Shown here piece after piece: positions 1 to 7,732 of a DNA stretch of 28,476 bases; the stretch's first letter is position 1; each line of letters begins with the position of its first letter. The stretch comes from CAYINU01 sp964364855. Lineage in GTDB: Bacteria > Margulisbacteria > Marinamargulisbacteria > CAYINU01. The notes under the pieces are model-generated. The model worked only from the letters and a program-made list of their open reading frames with translations, was not told where the DNA came from and made no database searches. A program made the position numbers and the translations under genes. Location: assembly GCA_964364855.1 (NCBI GenBank), contig CAYINU010000015.1, positions 1 through 28,476 of the forward strand, written 5' to 3'.

Positions 1-930
1 TATGCGTTTGACGAGCCGGTAACCCTGAAATCGTTTGCCCAAGCGCAGATCAATTTGTATTACGACGGGTGGCAGCTGTTGGGAGAACGGGAGCGTAGCG
101 AAGGAGAAAGCGCGCGCGCCAATCTGGCAGCCAGCCAAGTGGCCATTTATGCCCGTCCTTATTTAACGGCACAGTTAACGGAGGGAAAATATATCGCAGC
201 CGAAACCTACTATTTGGACGCGACCCGCACGCATGGTGTGGTGCTGTCGATCCATACGGTGGAAAGCCAGTGGTCCACGGTACAAAACAGTGTAAAAACC
301 GTTCTGGATAGCTTTTGGGTCGGTGACCAAGCGCCCACAGCAGGGCCTGCCGAGCTGCGGGTGACGGCATCGGGCGGCCGATTGAAGGCGACAGACGCCA
401 GGTCACAAAACGAAAAGTGGGCAATGGAACTGTCCGGTTCGATGGCCGGGCAACCGATGCTCTATCAAGGCATCGTTTATGTGGTTGTGGAAGAACCAAC
501 CCCCATTCTGTACGGTCTATGGGCGGATTCGGGCCGTCCGCTGTTTGATGTGTCTCTGATGGGACCCCTGCAAGGCATGCCAGTAGCCGTGGAAGGGGGA
601 CTATTCACCATCGAAGGGAGCACAATCGTGAGGCGAGCTCCGGACAGTGGCGATGTCGTCGCAACGGTGGCGTTGCCCACGGCAGATACCCCCTTGCAAT
701 GGGACACGGATGGCAAAATAGCGTTTGTACTGACACAGTCGGATCGGCAGGAAATTCTGATCGCGGTTGACTTAGAGACGGGTGCGTTACGGTGGCAATT
801 GCCCTTAGAGGATCACATTGTGTTGCTGGAAAGGGATGGCGATCAACTGGTGCTGATTCCTGCCGAGACGGAAGGGGCCCGCGCCGGCATCCTCTTCGTG
901 GAAATACAAACGGGAAAAGTTCGAAAATAG
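1..930 (+). CDS. C-terminal part of a PQQ/WD-like beta-propeller protein (5' truncated)
   Basis: The reading frame is open from the first base of the window and ends at TAG 928-930, so the N-terminus lies outside. The first ~105 visible residues form a compact alpha/beta region (LYYDGWQLLGER, then a helix ending in VLDSFWVG). After a short linker come ~190 residues of repeated beta-strand units resembling PQQ-type quinoprotein propeller blades: GRLKATDARSQNEKWAMEL, GLWADSGRPLFDV and DLETGALRWQLPL. Each pairs a small-residue/Asp turn with a Trp- or hydrophobic-rich strand. In known families such propellers are usually periplasmic or lipoprotein scaffolds (BamB-like) or dehydrogenases. No catalytic residues can be identified, so a scaffold or binding role is inferred. 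Codon use matches the housekeeping genes. A TTG at 55 is only an internal codon. The family is uncertain beyond the propeller-like C-terminus. Confidence 0.7.
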   Translation, partial: YAFDEPVTLKSFAQAQINLYYDGWQLLGERERSEGESARANLAASQVAIYARPYLTAQLTEGKYIAAETYYLDATRTHGVVLSIHTVESQWSTVQNSVKTVLDSFWVGDQAPTAGPAELRVTASGGRLKATDARSQNEKWAMELSGSMAGQPMLYQGIVYVVVEEPTPILYGLWADSGRPLFDVSLMGPLQGMPVAVEGGLFTIEGSTIVRRAPDSGDVVATVALPTADTPLQWDTDGKIAFVLTQSDRQEILIAVDLETGALRWQLPLEDHIVLLERDGDQLVLIPAETEGARAGILFVEIQTGKVRK

Positions 931-981
931 CAGTCCACCGAGGTTCCATGGTCGTAATATAGAAATTGATAAAATATATTA

Positions 982-1011
982 TTGACGTAATTAGAAAACT
1001 CTTTCTATAGT
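982..1011 (+). promoter_or_regulatory. Sigma70-type promoter for ssb
   Basis: TTGACG (982-987), an 18-bp spacer and TATAGT (1006-1011) lie in the AT-rich gap after the propeller gene. The expected transcription start is near 1018, giving a leader of ~40 nt. A purine-rich ribosome binding site (AAGAAGAGGTG, 1043-1053) sits just upstream of the ssb ATG at 1058. Confidence 0.7.
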
Positions 1012-1057
1012 ACTGGCATTCAGGTCCTGAAAGACATTACTTAAGAAGAGGTGAAAT

Positions 1058-1456
1058 ATGAGTTACAACTACAACCTGACCATTTTGGTGGGACGGTTAA
1101 CCAAGGATCCGGAGGTCAAACGGTTTGATAATGACCGCATCAAGGTGTCATTTACCCTGGCCATACAGCGACCTTACCGTGGGCTGGACCAGAAAAATCT
1201 GGCCGTAGACTTTATTCCGGCCATCGCATGGGGGCGGGCAGCCGAATGGGCCCAAAAAATGCTCAAAAAAGGAGACGCCATTCTCATCGAAGGCCGTATC
1301 CAGGTCCGCTCGTTTTTACGAGAAGGGAATAAACGCTGGATGACCGAGGTTTTGGTTCACAATTTTCAAGTGATGGATCCATCGGGCCGTGGGGCCGCCG
1401 CTTCCTTTGGCGAGGAGAGGGAGCTGGATGTCGAGGAGACTACCACGTCAGAGTAG
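1058..1456 (+). CDS. ssb: Single-stranded DNA-binding protein
   Basis: This 132-residue protein binds and protects single-stranded DNA in replication, repair and recombination. The OB fold covers about residues 1-110: YNLTILVGRLTKDPEVK at the N-terminus, then a VDFIPAIAWGRAAEWA strand-helix segment and the GDAILIEGRIQVRSF strand, all typical of SSB. The start is supported by the GAGGTG ribosome binding site. The C-terminal tail is very short (about 20 residues) and ends in acidic/threonine residues (DVEETTTSE). It lacks the DDDIPF-type tip that normally recruits SSB partner proteins. The last 17 bases overlap the 3' end of the convergent histidine kinase gene. It is probably monocistronic. 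The family call is firm; whether this is the main SSB or an accessory paralogue is open. Confidence 0.93.
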   Translation: MSYNYNLTILVGRLTKDPEVKRFDNDRIKVSFTLAIQRPYRGLDQKNLAVDFIPAIAWGRAAEWAQKMLKKGDAILIEGRIQVRSFLREGNKRWMTEVLVHNFQVMDPSGRGAAASFGEERELDVEETTTSE

Positions 1457-3518
1457 GATAGGTTGCCTTTAGTAGCTCCGGCTGTGGAGACTCACCTGGG
1501 ATAAACACGGTAAACACGGTGCCCTGCCCTGATTCGCTTTGGACATGCAGGGCACCGCGATGGTCCCGGATAATCTGGGCGACGACACTTAGCCCCAATC
1601 CGGTACCGCTTTTTTTGGTGGTATAAAATGGCTTGAACAGGTTGGCTTGTTCTGCTTCGGACATGCCGCACCCATTGTCTGCGATGGACACCGAGACATA
1701 CCCATGGGCATCGCTGGCCTCGACGCGGATCTCGCCATTGCTTTTTGGCAATGCATGCAAGGCGTTCATGCCAAGATTCAAAAAAACTTGGATCATCTGA
1801 TTGTAATTGGCAAACATCAGGCCAGCCTCGTCGAGGTTTATTTCTGCTGTTGCGGAATGGTGCTTGCGTTCGCCTTCTAGCAGGGAAAACACGTCTTTGA
1901 GCACAGACTGAGCGGCGATCAACTCTTTTTTGGTATTGGGCCGACCGCCGCGCAGCATGGCTTGACAAAGCTCATCGATGCGGTCGACTTGGTGAATCAC
2001 AATCTGCGAAAATTTTTCGCGGAATTTCTGCTCATTCCATTGATTGGTTAGCATCTGCGCAAAGGCTTTGATGGCAACCAGGGGATTTTTGATCTCGTGG
2101 GCAATGCCGGCAGACATCATACCCAGTGTAGACAATTGATTGAGCTGTGCGACTTGTGATTTGAGCGTGTCCACCATTGTATTGTCTTGCAGGCAAATCA
2201 TGATATAGGGCTCAAGCGCCAAGTGGGGTTGGATGTAGTGAGCTTCGACAATAATGGCTTGGGGGTCCTGGCCTACCTGCACGGTGGTTTCGAGGCGCAG
2301 CGGTTTACTGCCAGGCCTTAGGTCCAGAACTTGACGCAGATCGGGACAGGCTGCAAACGAGGACTCGAGTGGGGTATGGGCCTCGGAGAGGGTAGATAGC
2401 CCCAAGTATCGGACAGCAATTTCATTGGCAAAGACGATGTCGTATCGGGGCGTCAAGCGTAAAATGCCTACCGGTAGCCGATAGAGCTGGTGCTGGAGTT
2501 GAGAAATCGTGGCTTTCAAGGACTGTTGGGTATACAGGCGATGAAACGCGGCTGCGGCTTCTTTTTGAATAGTTCGCAAATATCCGACATCGGCTGGACG
2601 TATGTCGCCTGACTTAAGGCCTACGATGACGCCTGCACACCCCTCATTTCGGATGAGCGGAATCACCATCCCGCTATGACCGGTCAGCCAATCGACCCAT
2701 TCGGCACGCAATTGTCCGCTGCGACTCAGCAGCCAGTCTGCCAGATCTCCGGGGTAGTCGGGGCGCAGCCCCTCCGCAGCGGCAAGAACGTCTTGTGCGG
2801 GCAGCTGGACCAATAATTGCGGAGTGGCATACCGCAGAACGAGGTTACCGCTGCCAGGATCGCTTGCAAAGATGACGATATCATCAAACCCAACCAGCCG
2901 CTTGAGGATACGAGCCAGCGTCACATCCAAACGACGGCCATGGGTGGAACCGTTGGCGAGGCGAATGAATTCGGTTAACTGATAGGAAATCGCCTGTTGC
3001 TCGAACTGGCGCGCATGGTGACTGGCGCTGCACAAGCCCGCTTGCAACACACTGGTAAGTGCGTGGCGTGTGGATTTCGGCGGTGGTACCTGGGGAGTAG
3101 ACCAGCCCAAGACGATAATACTGTCCAACCGCCGACCATTGCGTAGTCCGATGGCCCATTGGTAGTCTCGCAGTACCACCGATTGGCCGGACGGTATCGG
3201 CGGTGGCGCACCTGGCAACGGAGAGATATCGCCGGGCTTACGCAGGACACACTGCAGTGCCATACCATGTTCCCCGGCCAGGTAAGTCTGGACGTACGCG
3301 GGTCGAAGGTGGGCCAACAGCCGGTGAGAGACAAAATGCGCCCACCGCTCGGGCGTCATGGCGGCATCACCAGTACGCTGGGCCAGCTCGGCAAACAACG
3401 CGTCCAACGATGCCGGACGAGAAAAATCGGATCGCTGTCGAAACCATACCACCGCGACAATCGCGAGGGCTACCACTAGGAAAATCATCACCATGGGAAT
3501 GCTATGCCCCCCAGACAC
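1440..3518 (-). CDS. Membrane-anchored sensor histidine kinase (GAF-PAS-HisKA-HATPase, NtrB-like)
   Basis: A 692-residue sensor kinase. One transmembrane helix lies at about residues 9-26. A first weakly defined sensory region follows (~40-180), then a GAF-like domain (~195-325) and a PAS domain (~345-450, beginning LPVGILRLTPRYDIVFAN). The HisKA dimerisation domain has H-box GIAHEIKNP, with H474 as the likely phosphorylated histidine. The HATPase_c domain shows N-box asparagines near 580-585, G1 DNGCGM (614-619), the F-box FKPFYTTK and G2 GTGLGL (638-643). All catalytic boxes are present, so an active ATP-dependent autokinase is expected. The arrangement resembles NtrB/ZraS-type kinases; the ligand is unknown. 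The long frame starts at a GTG (3518); the ATG at 3494 is an alternative that would keep the membrane helix. No response regulator is adjacent: the nearest is at 11124, beyond the AT-rich operon. Confidence 0.88.
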   Translation of the reverse strand: MSGGHSIPMVMIFLVVALAIVAVVWFRQRSDFSRPASLDALFAELAQRTGDAAMTPERWAHFVSHRLLAHLRPAYVQTYLAGEHGMALQCVLRKPGDISPLPGAPPPIPSGQSVVLRDYQWAIGLRNGRRLDSIIVLGWSTPQVPPPKSTRHALTSVLQAGLCSASHHARQFEQQAISYQLTEFIRLANGSTHGRRLDVTLARILKRLVGFDDIVIFASDPGSGNLVLRYATPQLLVQLPAQDVLAAAEGLRPDYPGDLADWLLSRSGQLRAEWVDWLTGHSGMVIPLIRNEGCAGVIVGLKSGDIRPADVGYLRTIQKEAAAAFHRLYTQQSLKATISQLQHQLYRLPVGILRLTPRYDIVFANEIAVRYLGLSTLSEAHTPLESSFAACPDLRQVLDLRPGSKPLRLETTVQVGQDPQAIIVEAHYIQPHLALEPYIMICLQDNTMVDTLKSQVAQLNQLSTLGMMSAGIAHEIKNPLVAIKAFAQMLTNQWNEQKFREKFSQIVIHQVDRIDELCQAMLRGGRPNTKKELIAAQSVLKDVFSLLEGERKHHSATAEINLDEAGLMFANYNQMIQVFLNLGMNALHALPKSNGEIRVEASDAHGYVSVSIADNGCGMSEAEQANLFKPFYTTKKSGTGLGLSVVAQIIRDHRGALHVQSESGQGTVFTVFIPGESPQPELLKATYPTLTW

Positions 3519-3570
3519 CCATGCACATCAGCAGATCAGAAGTAAGGTTAGTGGAACGTTAGATAGTAAA

Positions 3571-3600
3571 ACTATAGCTTGGAGGAGCGTGGTTTCGCAA
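3571..3600 (-). promoter_or_regulatory. Probable promoter of the 692-residue histidine kinase gene
   Basis: On the minus strand, TTGCGA (3600-3595), an 18-bp spacer and TATAGT (3576-3571) lie in the 88-bp gap between the two kinase genes. The kinase at 3518 therefore probably has its own start rather than depending on read-through from the upstream operon. The -35 box is only a partial match. Confidence 0.5.
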
Positions 3601-3606
3601 GACAAA

Positions 3607-6600
3607 TCAATACTTGGGCAGCCGAATCGTGACCGTGGTGCCCTGATCCGGCACCGATGCAATATCAATACTCCCCCCCAACGCCGTAATGACTTCCTTA
3701 GCAATGGTCAAGCCGGCACCGTGGTGGCCGTATTTTGTGGTGAAGAAGAGATTGAAAACCTTGCTCAAATCTTGCGAAACAATACCTGGACCATTGTCCA
3801 TAATTTTTATTTCGATTTGATGGGTATTCCAACCCTTAGCATGAATCGAAATTTTTGAAGTGGGCTTGTCCATTGCTTCCATTGCGTTCATTACAATTTT
3901 ATTAAATGCTTGGTATAAACGATTCTTATTTCCGCGGACAGCCAGAGTAGGAGGTATATTAATATCCCAGGATATCTGAGTTCCATTGGGAGAAATTTTA
4001 GTTGCAGTAACCTGGACATCAAAAAACAGCTCAGACAGGATAACTTTTCCTTCAGAAGTTGCCTCTTGATTTGCATATTTAAGAAGGATGTCTGTAATTT
4101 CTAGTACCCGATCTACGTTGCGAATGACTGAATCCGCAAATGTGATGACATCTGTTGAGTATTGGGAGTTGGCTATAATCTCTTCGGCTCTTAAGCGGAT
4201 AATGAAAAAAGGATTTCGAATTTCATGACCAATTCCTTTTGAAAGGAAGGACAGAAAATCTCGATCCAAAGAAAGGTCTTGGTTGGCTGTTTGAATCGAC
4301 GTGTTATTAGTTGGCAGGGGCATTTCCGCATGCGCTTTTTCTTCAGGGGTTACAGCGTCTAAAGCCCCTTCATTAGTAGCTGCAATTAGAGAACCCAGAA
4401 TTTCAAGGCGAAGAATTTGAACTGAACCTAAATTCGTATCTTCAAAATAAAGGATACCCTCAATGTTATTGTTCCATAAAATAGGAATGCATGTAATGAC
4501 AGAAGGTTGGGTACTGTTAAAATAAGGGTCGTTTTGGAAAAGTAACGAAGTAGAAGGGTTGTTTTGGACAATTGATTTACCCATGACAAGACAATGATTC
4601 AAGACATTTTTGGCATGAGATGGTAAAAATTCAGCTGAGGAAATGATTTTTTGATGCTCCCATAAGATGCTCTTTTCAAAGTCATTTTTTCCCAGAAAAC
4701 ATATTGCACGCGTTGCCTTTATATCAAGGCAGCCTAAACGGAATAGGGCTTCAATTAAGGTTTTTTTATCTGGTCTGTTCGATAGAGTGCGGACTATTTC
4801 CAGTACAAAAGTAGCACTTGACTCACTGGAAAACTCGTAAGGCTGAAGACCGTGAGAAATTTCTTTTGGTCTTTGTTTCATTTTTCGGCTGATGGCAGAA
4901 AGTTTAGTTACAAAACCCCATTCAGCATACTTTACTTTGGCTTCTCGATAATGTAATTCTGCACTGGACCATTGATTGTTGCGAACATAAAAATCTGCCA
5001 AGTATTCATGGGCTAACGCTTCTACCTGAGGTAATTCATGGAGCTGCGCTTGAGAAATGGCTTTGCAAAATAGTGGGGGTGCAGTTGCGTCACTTGTGTA
5101 GCCAGCAGCCAAAGCATCCAGAAGATACTTTTTAGACTCAAAAATACTCGGACATTCTTTAGCTAAACGATTAATTAATCGTCGGTTTTTTTGCAAGGTA
5201 CGAAGTGCGATGAATCGTTCCTTCAAAGTCATATGTGGCATTTGTGCAAACAATGCAATAGAGTGAAAGAAGTGATATTCCGTGAAAAATAAACCTACCG
5301 AAAGGTTATCCGCATGAGGTTTCAATTCAAATCCAATGCGGCAAGCCAAAGAGAAATTTTCTCCTAAAACCGCAAAAGCCAATAAAAAAATAGATATACA
5401 ATTATAAGTGTTGGCATCCTCTGAAAAACGGTGGTAAGGCTTTGGATCTGCAAAATTATCTGGCAATGTTTTTGCGGTACAGGCAGTCTGTAACATCTGA
5501 GAGTACTCAAAGAAAAGGTCATGATCACTATAGGCAAGCATTCTAAAGTGAGACTCAAATTTACCAAGCCAACGTAAAATCTGGGGTAAAGGAGCACCTC
5601 TTACCCATGATGAGATGAGCCCCATGTAAACAGACGCAGAAGCATGTCGGAATTCACCTATATCTTTACAATATTGATAAGACTGTGAAAGCCGGGATTG
5701 AATTTCCGGCCAACTAAACTTTATAGGATCAAAAATGCCATTGCAAATGCTCAAAACACGCGCATGCAAGACAGGATCAAAATGTTTTTGCGAAATGGAT
5801 AATGCCAGATCAGCAGATTTTAAAGCCAGGTTTAATTTGGCTTGTCTTAAATATAAAAACCCTCCCGCAACAAATCCCAGTGCAGAGTATTTTGAATATC
5901 CTATTTGGATAGAAAAAATGGCCATTTTCAATAGGAAATATCCAAACAAAAGGGGATTGCGTCCGTTGACCGATTCTGCTGCATGAAACCACACCGACAT
6001 GAGTTCTGTTTTTTCAAGAAGTGCGATTTCAAAGGTAGGAGGAGTTGTTTTCCGGAATAGTTTTTTGGAAAGTTGATTGTACAATATGCTGTTTTTTATA
6101 AGTGAAAAATAAAGTGCCAATTTTGAAGAGGGGACCGGTTCTTTAAGAAGAGCAAGTGCTTTTTGCATTTGCTTGAAAGCAGCCTCGTATTCGTATAAGA
6201 ATAAGTGCTGCCTTGTCGCTAAAATCAAAACTTGAATAGCCGAATTTGTGTGGGGTGCTAATGTTAATAACGCCTCATAATGTTCATCCAGATAAGTATA
6301 TTCGCCTGATAAAAAATGGGTAACTGCTAACTCAAATTGAATATCAAATCTCAATCCTTCCTTGCCCATTCCTGAACTGACAGGAAGCAACGAAAGAGCT
6401 TGCGTCAAATAATTTCGGGCAGCGGTATAAGCATTAACTTGAAGCGCTTTTTTCGCAGAAAAAGACAATGCTAAAACCACGGAAAACCGCTGCTCGGAGT
6501 TCAAAATTTCAACTGGGATATCTTTAAAGAATGACACGATTAGAGGTGCAGTTTCGGTAGTCAGCTTGCTTGATAAGAATGTATTTAACAAAGCATGTCG

Positions 6601-7728
6601 TACTCTTAGCGTTTCTTCTTTTGAGAATAGGGTTTGCGCTATGGATACAATTTCTTCGTGGAGGAAGTGATAGTGTCCATTGGCTTCTTTTATTAGAAGG
6701 CCTTTCTTTTGAAGAATGAGCGTGCCAGTTTGAATATCTGTATCTGTAGCAAGGCCGGATTTTGTCAACCAGTTTGGATCAAAAAAGAACCCGAGCTGAG
6801 AGAAATAAAAAATCATGAATTTAAATTTTTGTGGTAATGTATCCAGTGTCCGAGAAATAAAATCCGATACGGAAGTCTGTGTAAGCAGTGTTATGTCTTC
6901 CGGATTTTCCAAGGATCTTAAAAAGAAGGAAATAAGTAGTGGATTTCCATTGGAATTTTCTTGGAGGATGTCTTGGATTTCTTGCTTTTGGGAATCAGAG
7001 ATTTGAGGAAATCGATTAGAGATTAGAGTTTGAATATTCTCAACACTTAAAGGAGAAAGGGTATACCAAGTTAACCCCGTTTCATTTTTTAACCATGTAA
7101 TTAAGTCGACAACGGGTGTATCTGTTGGGAAGGGTTCCTGGATGCTTAGGATGAGCATGAGATTGTTTTCAATTCTTTTATTCTCGATAAGATATCGGAT
7201 GAAAAGAAGGGTCTGTTCATCACCCCATTGGATATTATCCAGGGCCAAAACAAGCGTAATATTTTCTGATAGGGTTTTAAGAAGCTCGCTGAGCAAAAAG
7301 AATAATGAGCGGGAAGATCGCAAGGTATCCAAGAACGTTTCTTGTGCCTTGTTCGGCTTTACTAGGTTCGAAAAATTGGGGATGTACTCATTCAAAAGGG
7401 CTGCATAATTGCTTGTGGATTCTTTTAATATATTCTGCCATTTTTGAATCTGAGTTGGACTGAGAAGTAAGATTTGGGAAATGATCTCTTCAAAAATCGC
7501 TAGTATAGGGGCCAAGGAACGCGCCCCTTTTTCGCAAGGCATCATAACGCTAATGGTTGCGTCTTGTCTGATTGTCGAGACAAAGTGAGAAAGTAACGTG
7601 GACTTTCCTATTCCGGATGGTCCAGAAAAAACAATGATATGAGGTTTTTGCAGAATATTTTGGTGGGCAAAGGAAAGACCTTCAATCTCTACTTCGCGAC
7701 CAATCAGGAAAGCAGTGTTCTCAGTCAA
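3607..7728 (-). CDS. Large cytoplasmic ATPase-helical repeat-GAF-histidine kinase
   Basis: This 1373-residue protein starts IGREVEIEGL, typical of AAA_16/MalT-like (STAND) ATPases. Walker A is GPSGIGKST (36-44) and Walker B is LVLALDNIQWGDEQT (~159-173). About 700 residues of helical, TPR-like repeats follow, then a GAF-like region (~985-1120, with CIPILWNNNIEGILYFED). The HisKA H-box is GIGHEIRNP (H1168), and the HATPase_c domain has an N-box around N1276/N1281, DNGPGI (~1311) and GHHGAGL (~1334). This matches the family of kinase/ATPase/histidine-kinase fusions but lacks the usual N-terminal Ser/Thr kinase domain. No membrane helix is visible, so it is likely a cytoplasmic sensor. The start is a TTG four bases after the P450 stop; the IGRE motif leaves no room for a later start. 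It is markedly AT-rich. It probably senses a signal linked to the co-transcribed P450, but that link is inference. Confidence 0.88.
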   Translation of the reverse strand: MTENTAFLIGREVEIEGLSFAHQNILQKPHIIVFSGPSGIGKSTLLSHFVSTIRQDATISVMMPCEKGARSLAPILAIFEEIISQILLLSPTQIQKWQNILKESTSNYAALLNEYIPNFSNLVKPNKAQETFLDTLRSSRSLFFLLSELLKTLSENITLVLALDNIQWGDEQTLLFIRYLIENKRIENNLMLILSIQEPFPTDTPVVDLITWLKNETGLTWYTLSPLSVENIQTLISNRFPQISDSQKQEIQDILQENSNGNPLLISFFLRSLENPEDITLLTQTSVSDFISRTLDTLPQKFKFMIFYFSQLGFFFDPNWLTKSGLATDTDIQTGTLILQKKGLLIKEANGHYHFLHEEIVSIAQTLFSKEETLRVRHALLNTFLSSKLTTETAPLIVSFFKDIPVEILNSEQRFSVVLALSFSAKKALQVNAYTAARNYLTQALSLLPVSSGMGKEGLRFDIQFELAVTHFLSGEYTYLDEHYEALLTLAPHTNSAIQVLILATRQHLFLYEYEAAFKQMQKALALLKEPVPSSKLALYFSLIKNSILYNQLSKKLFRKTTPPTFEIALLEKTELMSVWFHAAESVNGRNPLLFGYFLLKMAIFSIQIGYSKYSALGFVAGGFLYLRQAKLNLALKSADLALSISQKHFDPVLHARVLSICNGIFDPIKFSWPEIQSRLSQSYQYCKDIGEFRHASASVYMGLISSWVRGAPLPQILRWLGKFESHFRMLAYSDHDLFFEYSQMLQTACTAKTLPDNFADPKPYHRFSEDANTYNCISIFLLAFAVLGENFSLACRIGFELKPHADNLSVGLFFTEYHFFHSIALFAQMPHMTLKERFIALRTLQKNRRLINRLAKECPSIFESKKYLLDALAAGYTSDATAPPLFCKAISQAQLHELPQVEALAHEYLADFYVRNNQWSSAELHYREAKVKYAEWGFVTKLSAISRKMKQRPKEISHGLQPYEFSSESSATFVLEIVRTLSNRPDKKTLIEALFRLGCLDIKATRAICFLGKNDFEKSILWEHQKIISSAEFLPSHAKNVLNHCLVMGKSIVQNNPSTSLLFQNDPYFNSTQPSVITCIPILWNNNIEGILYFEDTNLGSVQILRLEILGSLIAATNEGALDAVTPEEKAHAEMPLPTNNTSIQTANQDLSLDRDFLSFLSKGIGHEIRNPFFIIRLRAEEIIANSQYSTDVITFADSVIRNVDRVLEITDILLKYANQEATSEGKVILSELFFDVQVTATKISPNGTQISWDINIPPTLAVRGNKNRLYQAFNKIVMNAMEAMDKPTSKISIHAKGWNTHQIEIKIMDNGPGIVSQDLSKVFNLFFTTKYGHHGAGLTIAKEVITALGGSIDIASVPDQGTTVTIRLPKY

Positions 7729-7732
7729 AGGC

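Noticed and set aside
1457..1475. Stop read-through of ssb giving DRLPL, reminiscent of an SSB tip
   Set aside because: The match to DDIPF is poor, the frame then continues for many residues, and no read-through signal is visible.
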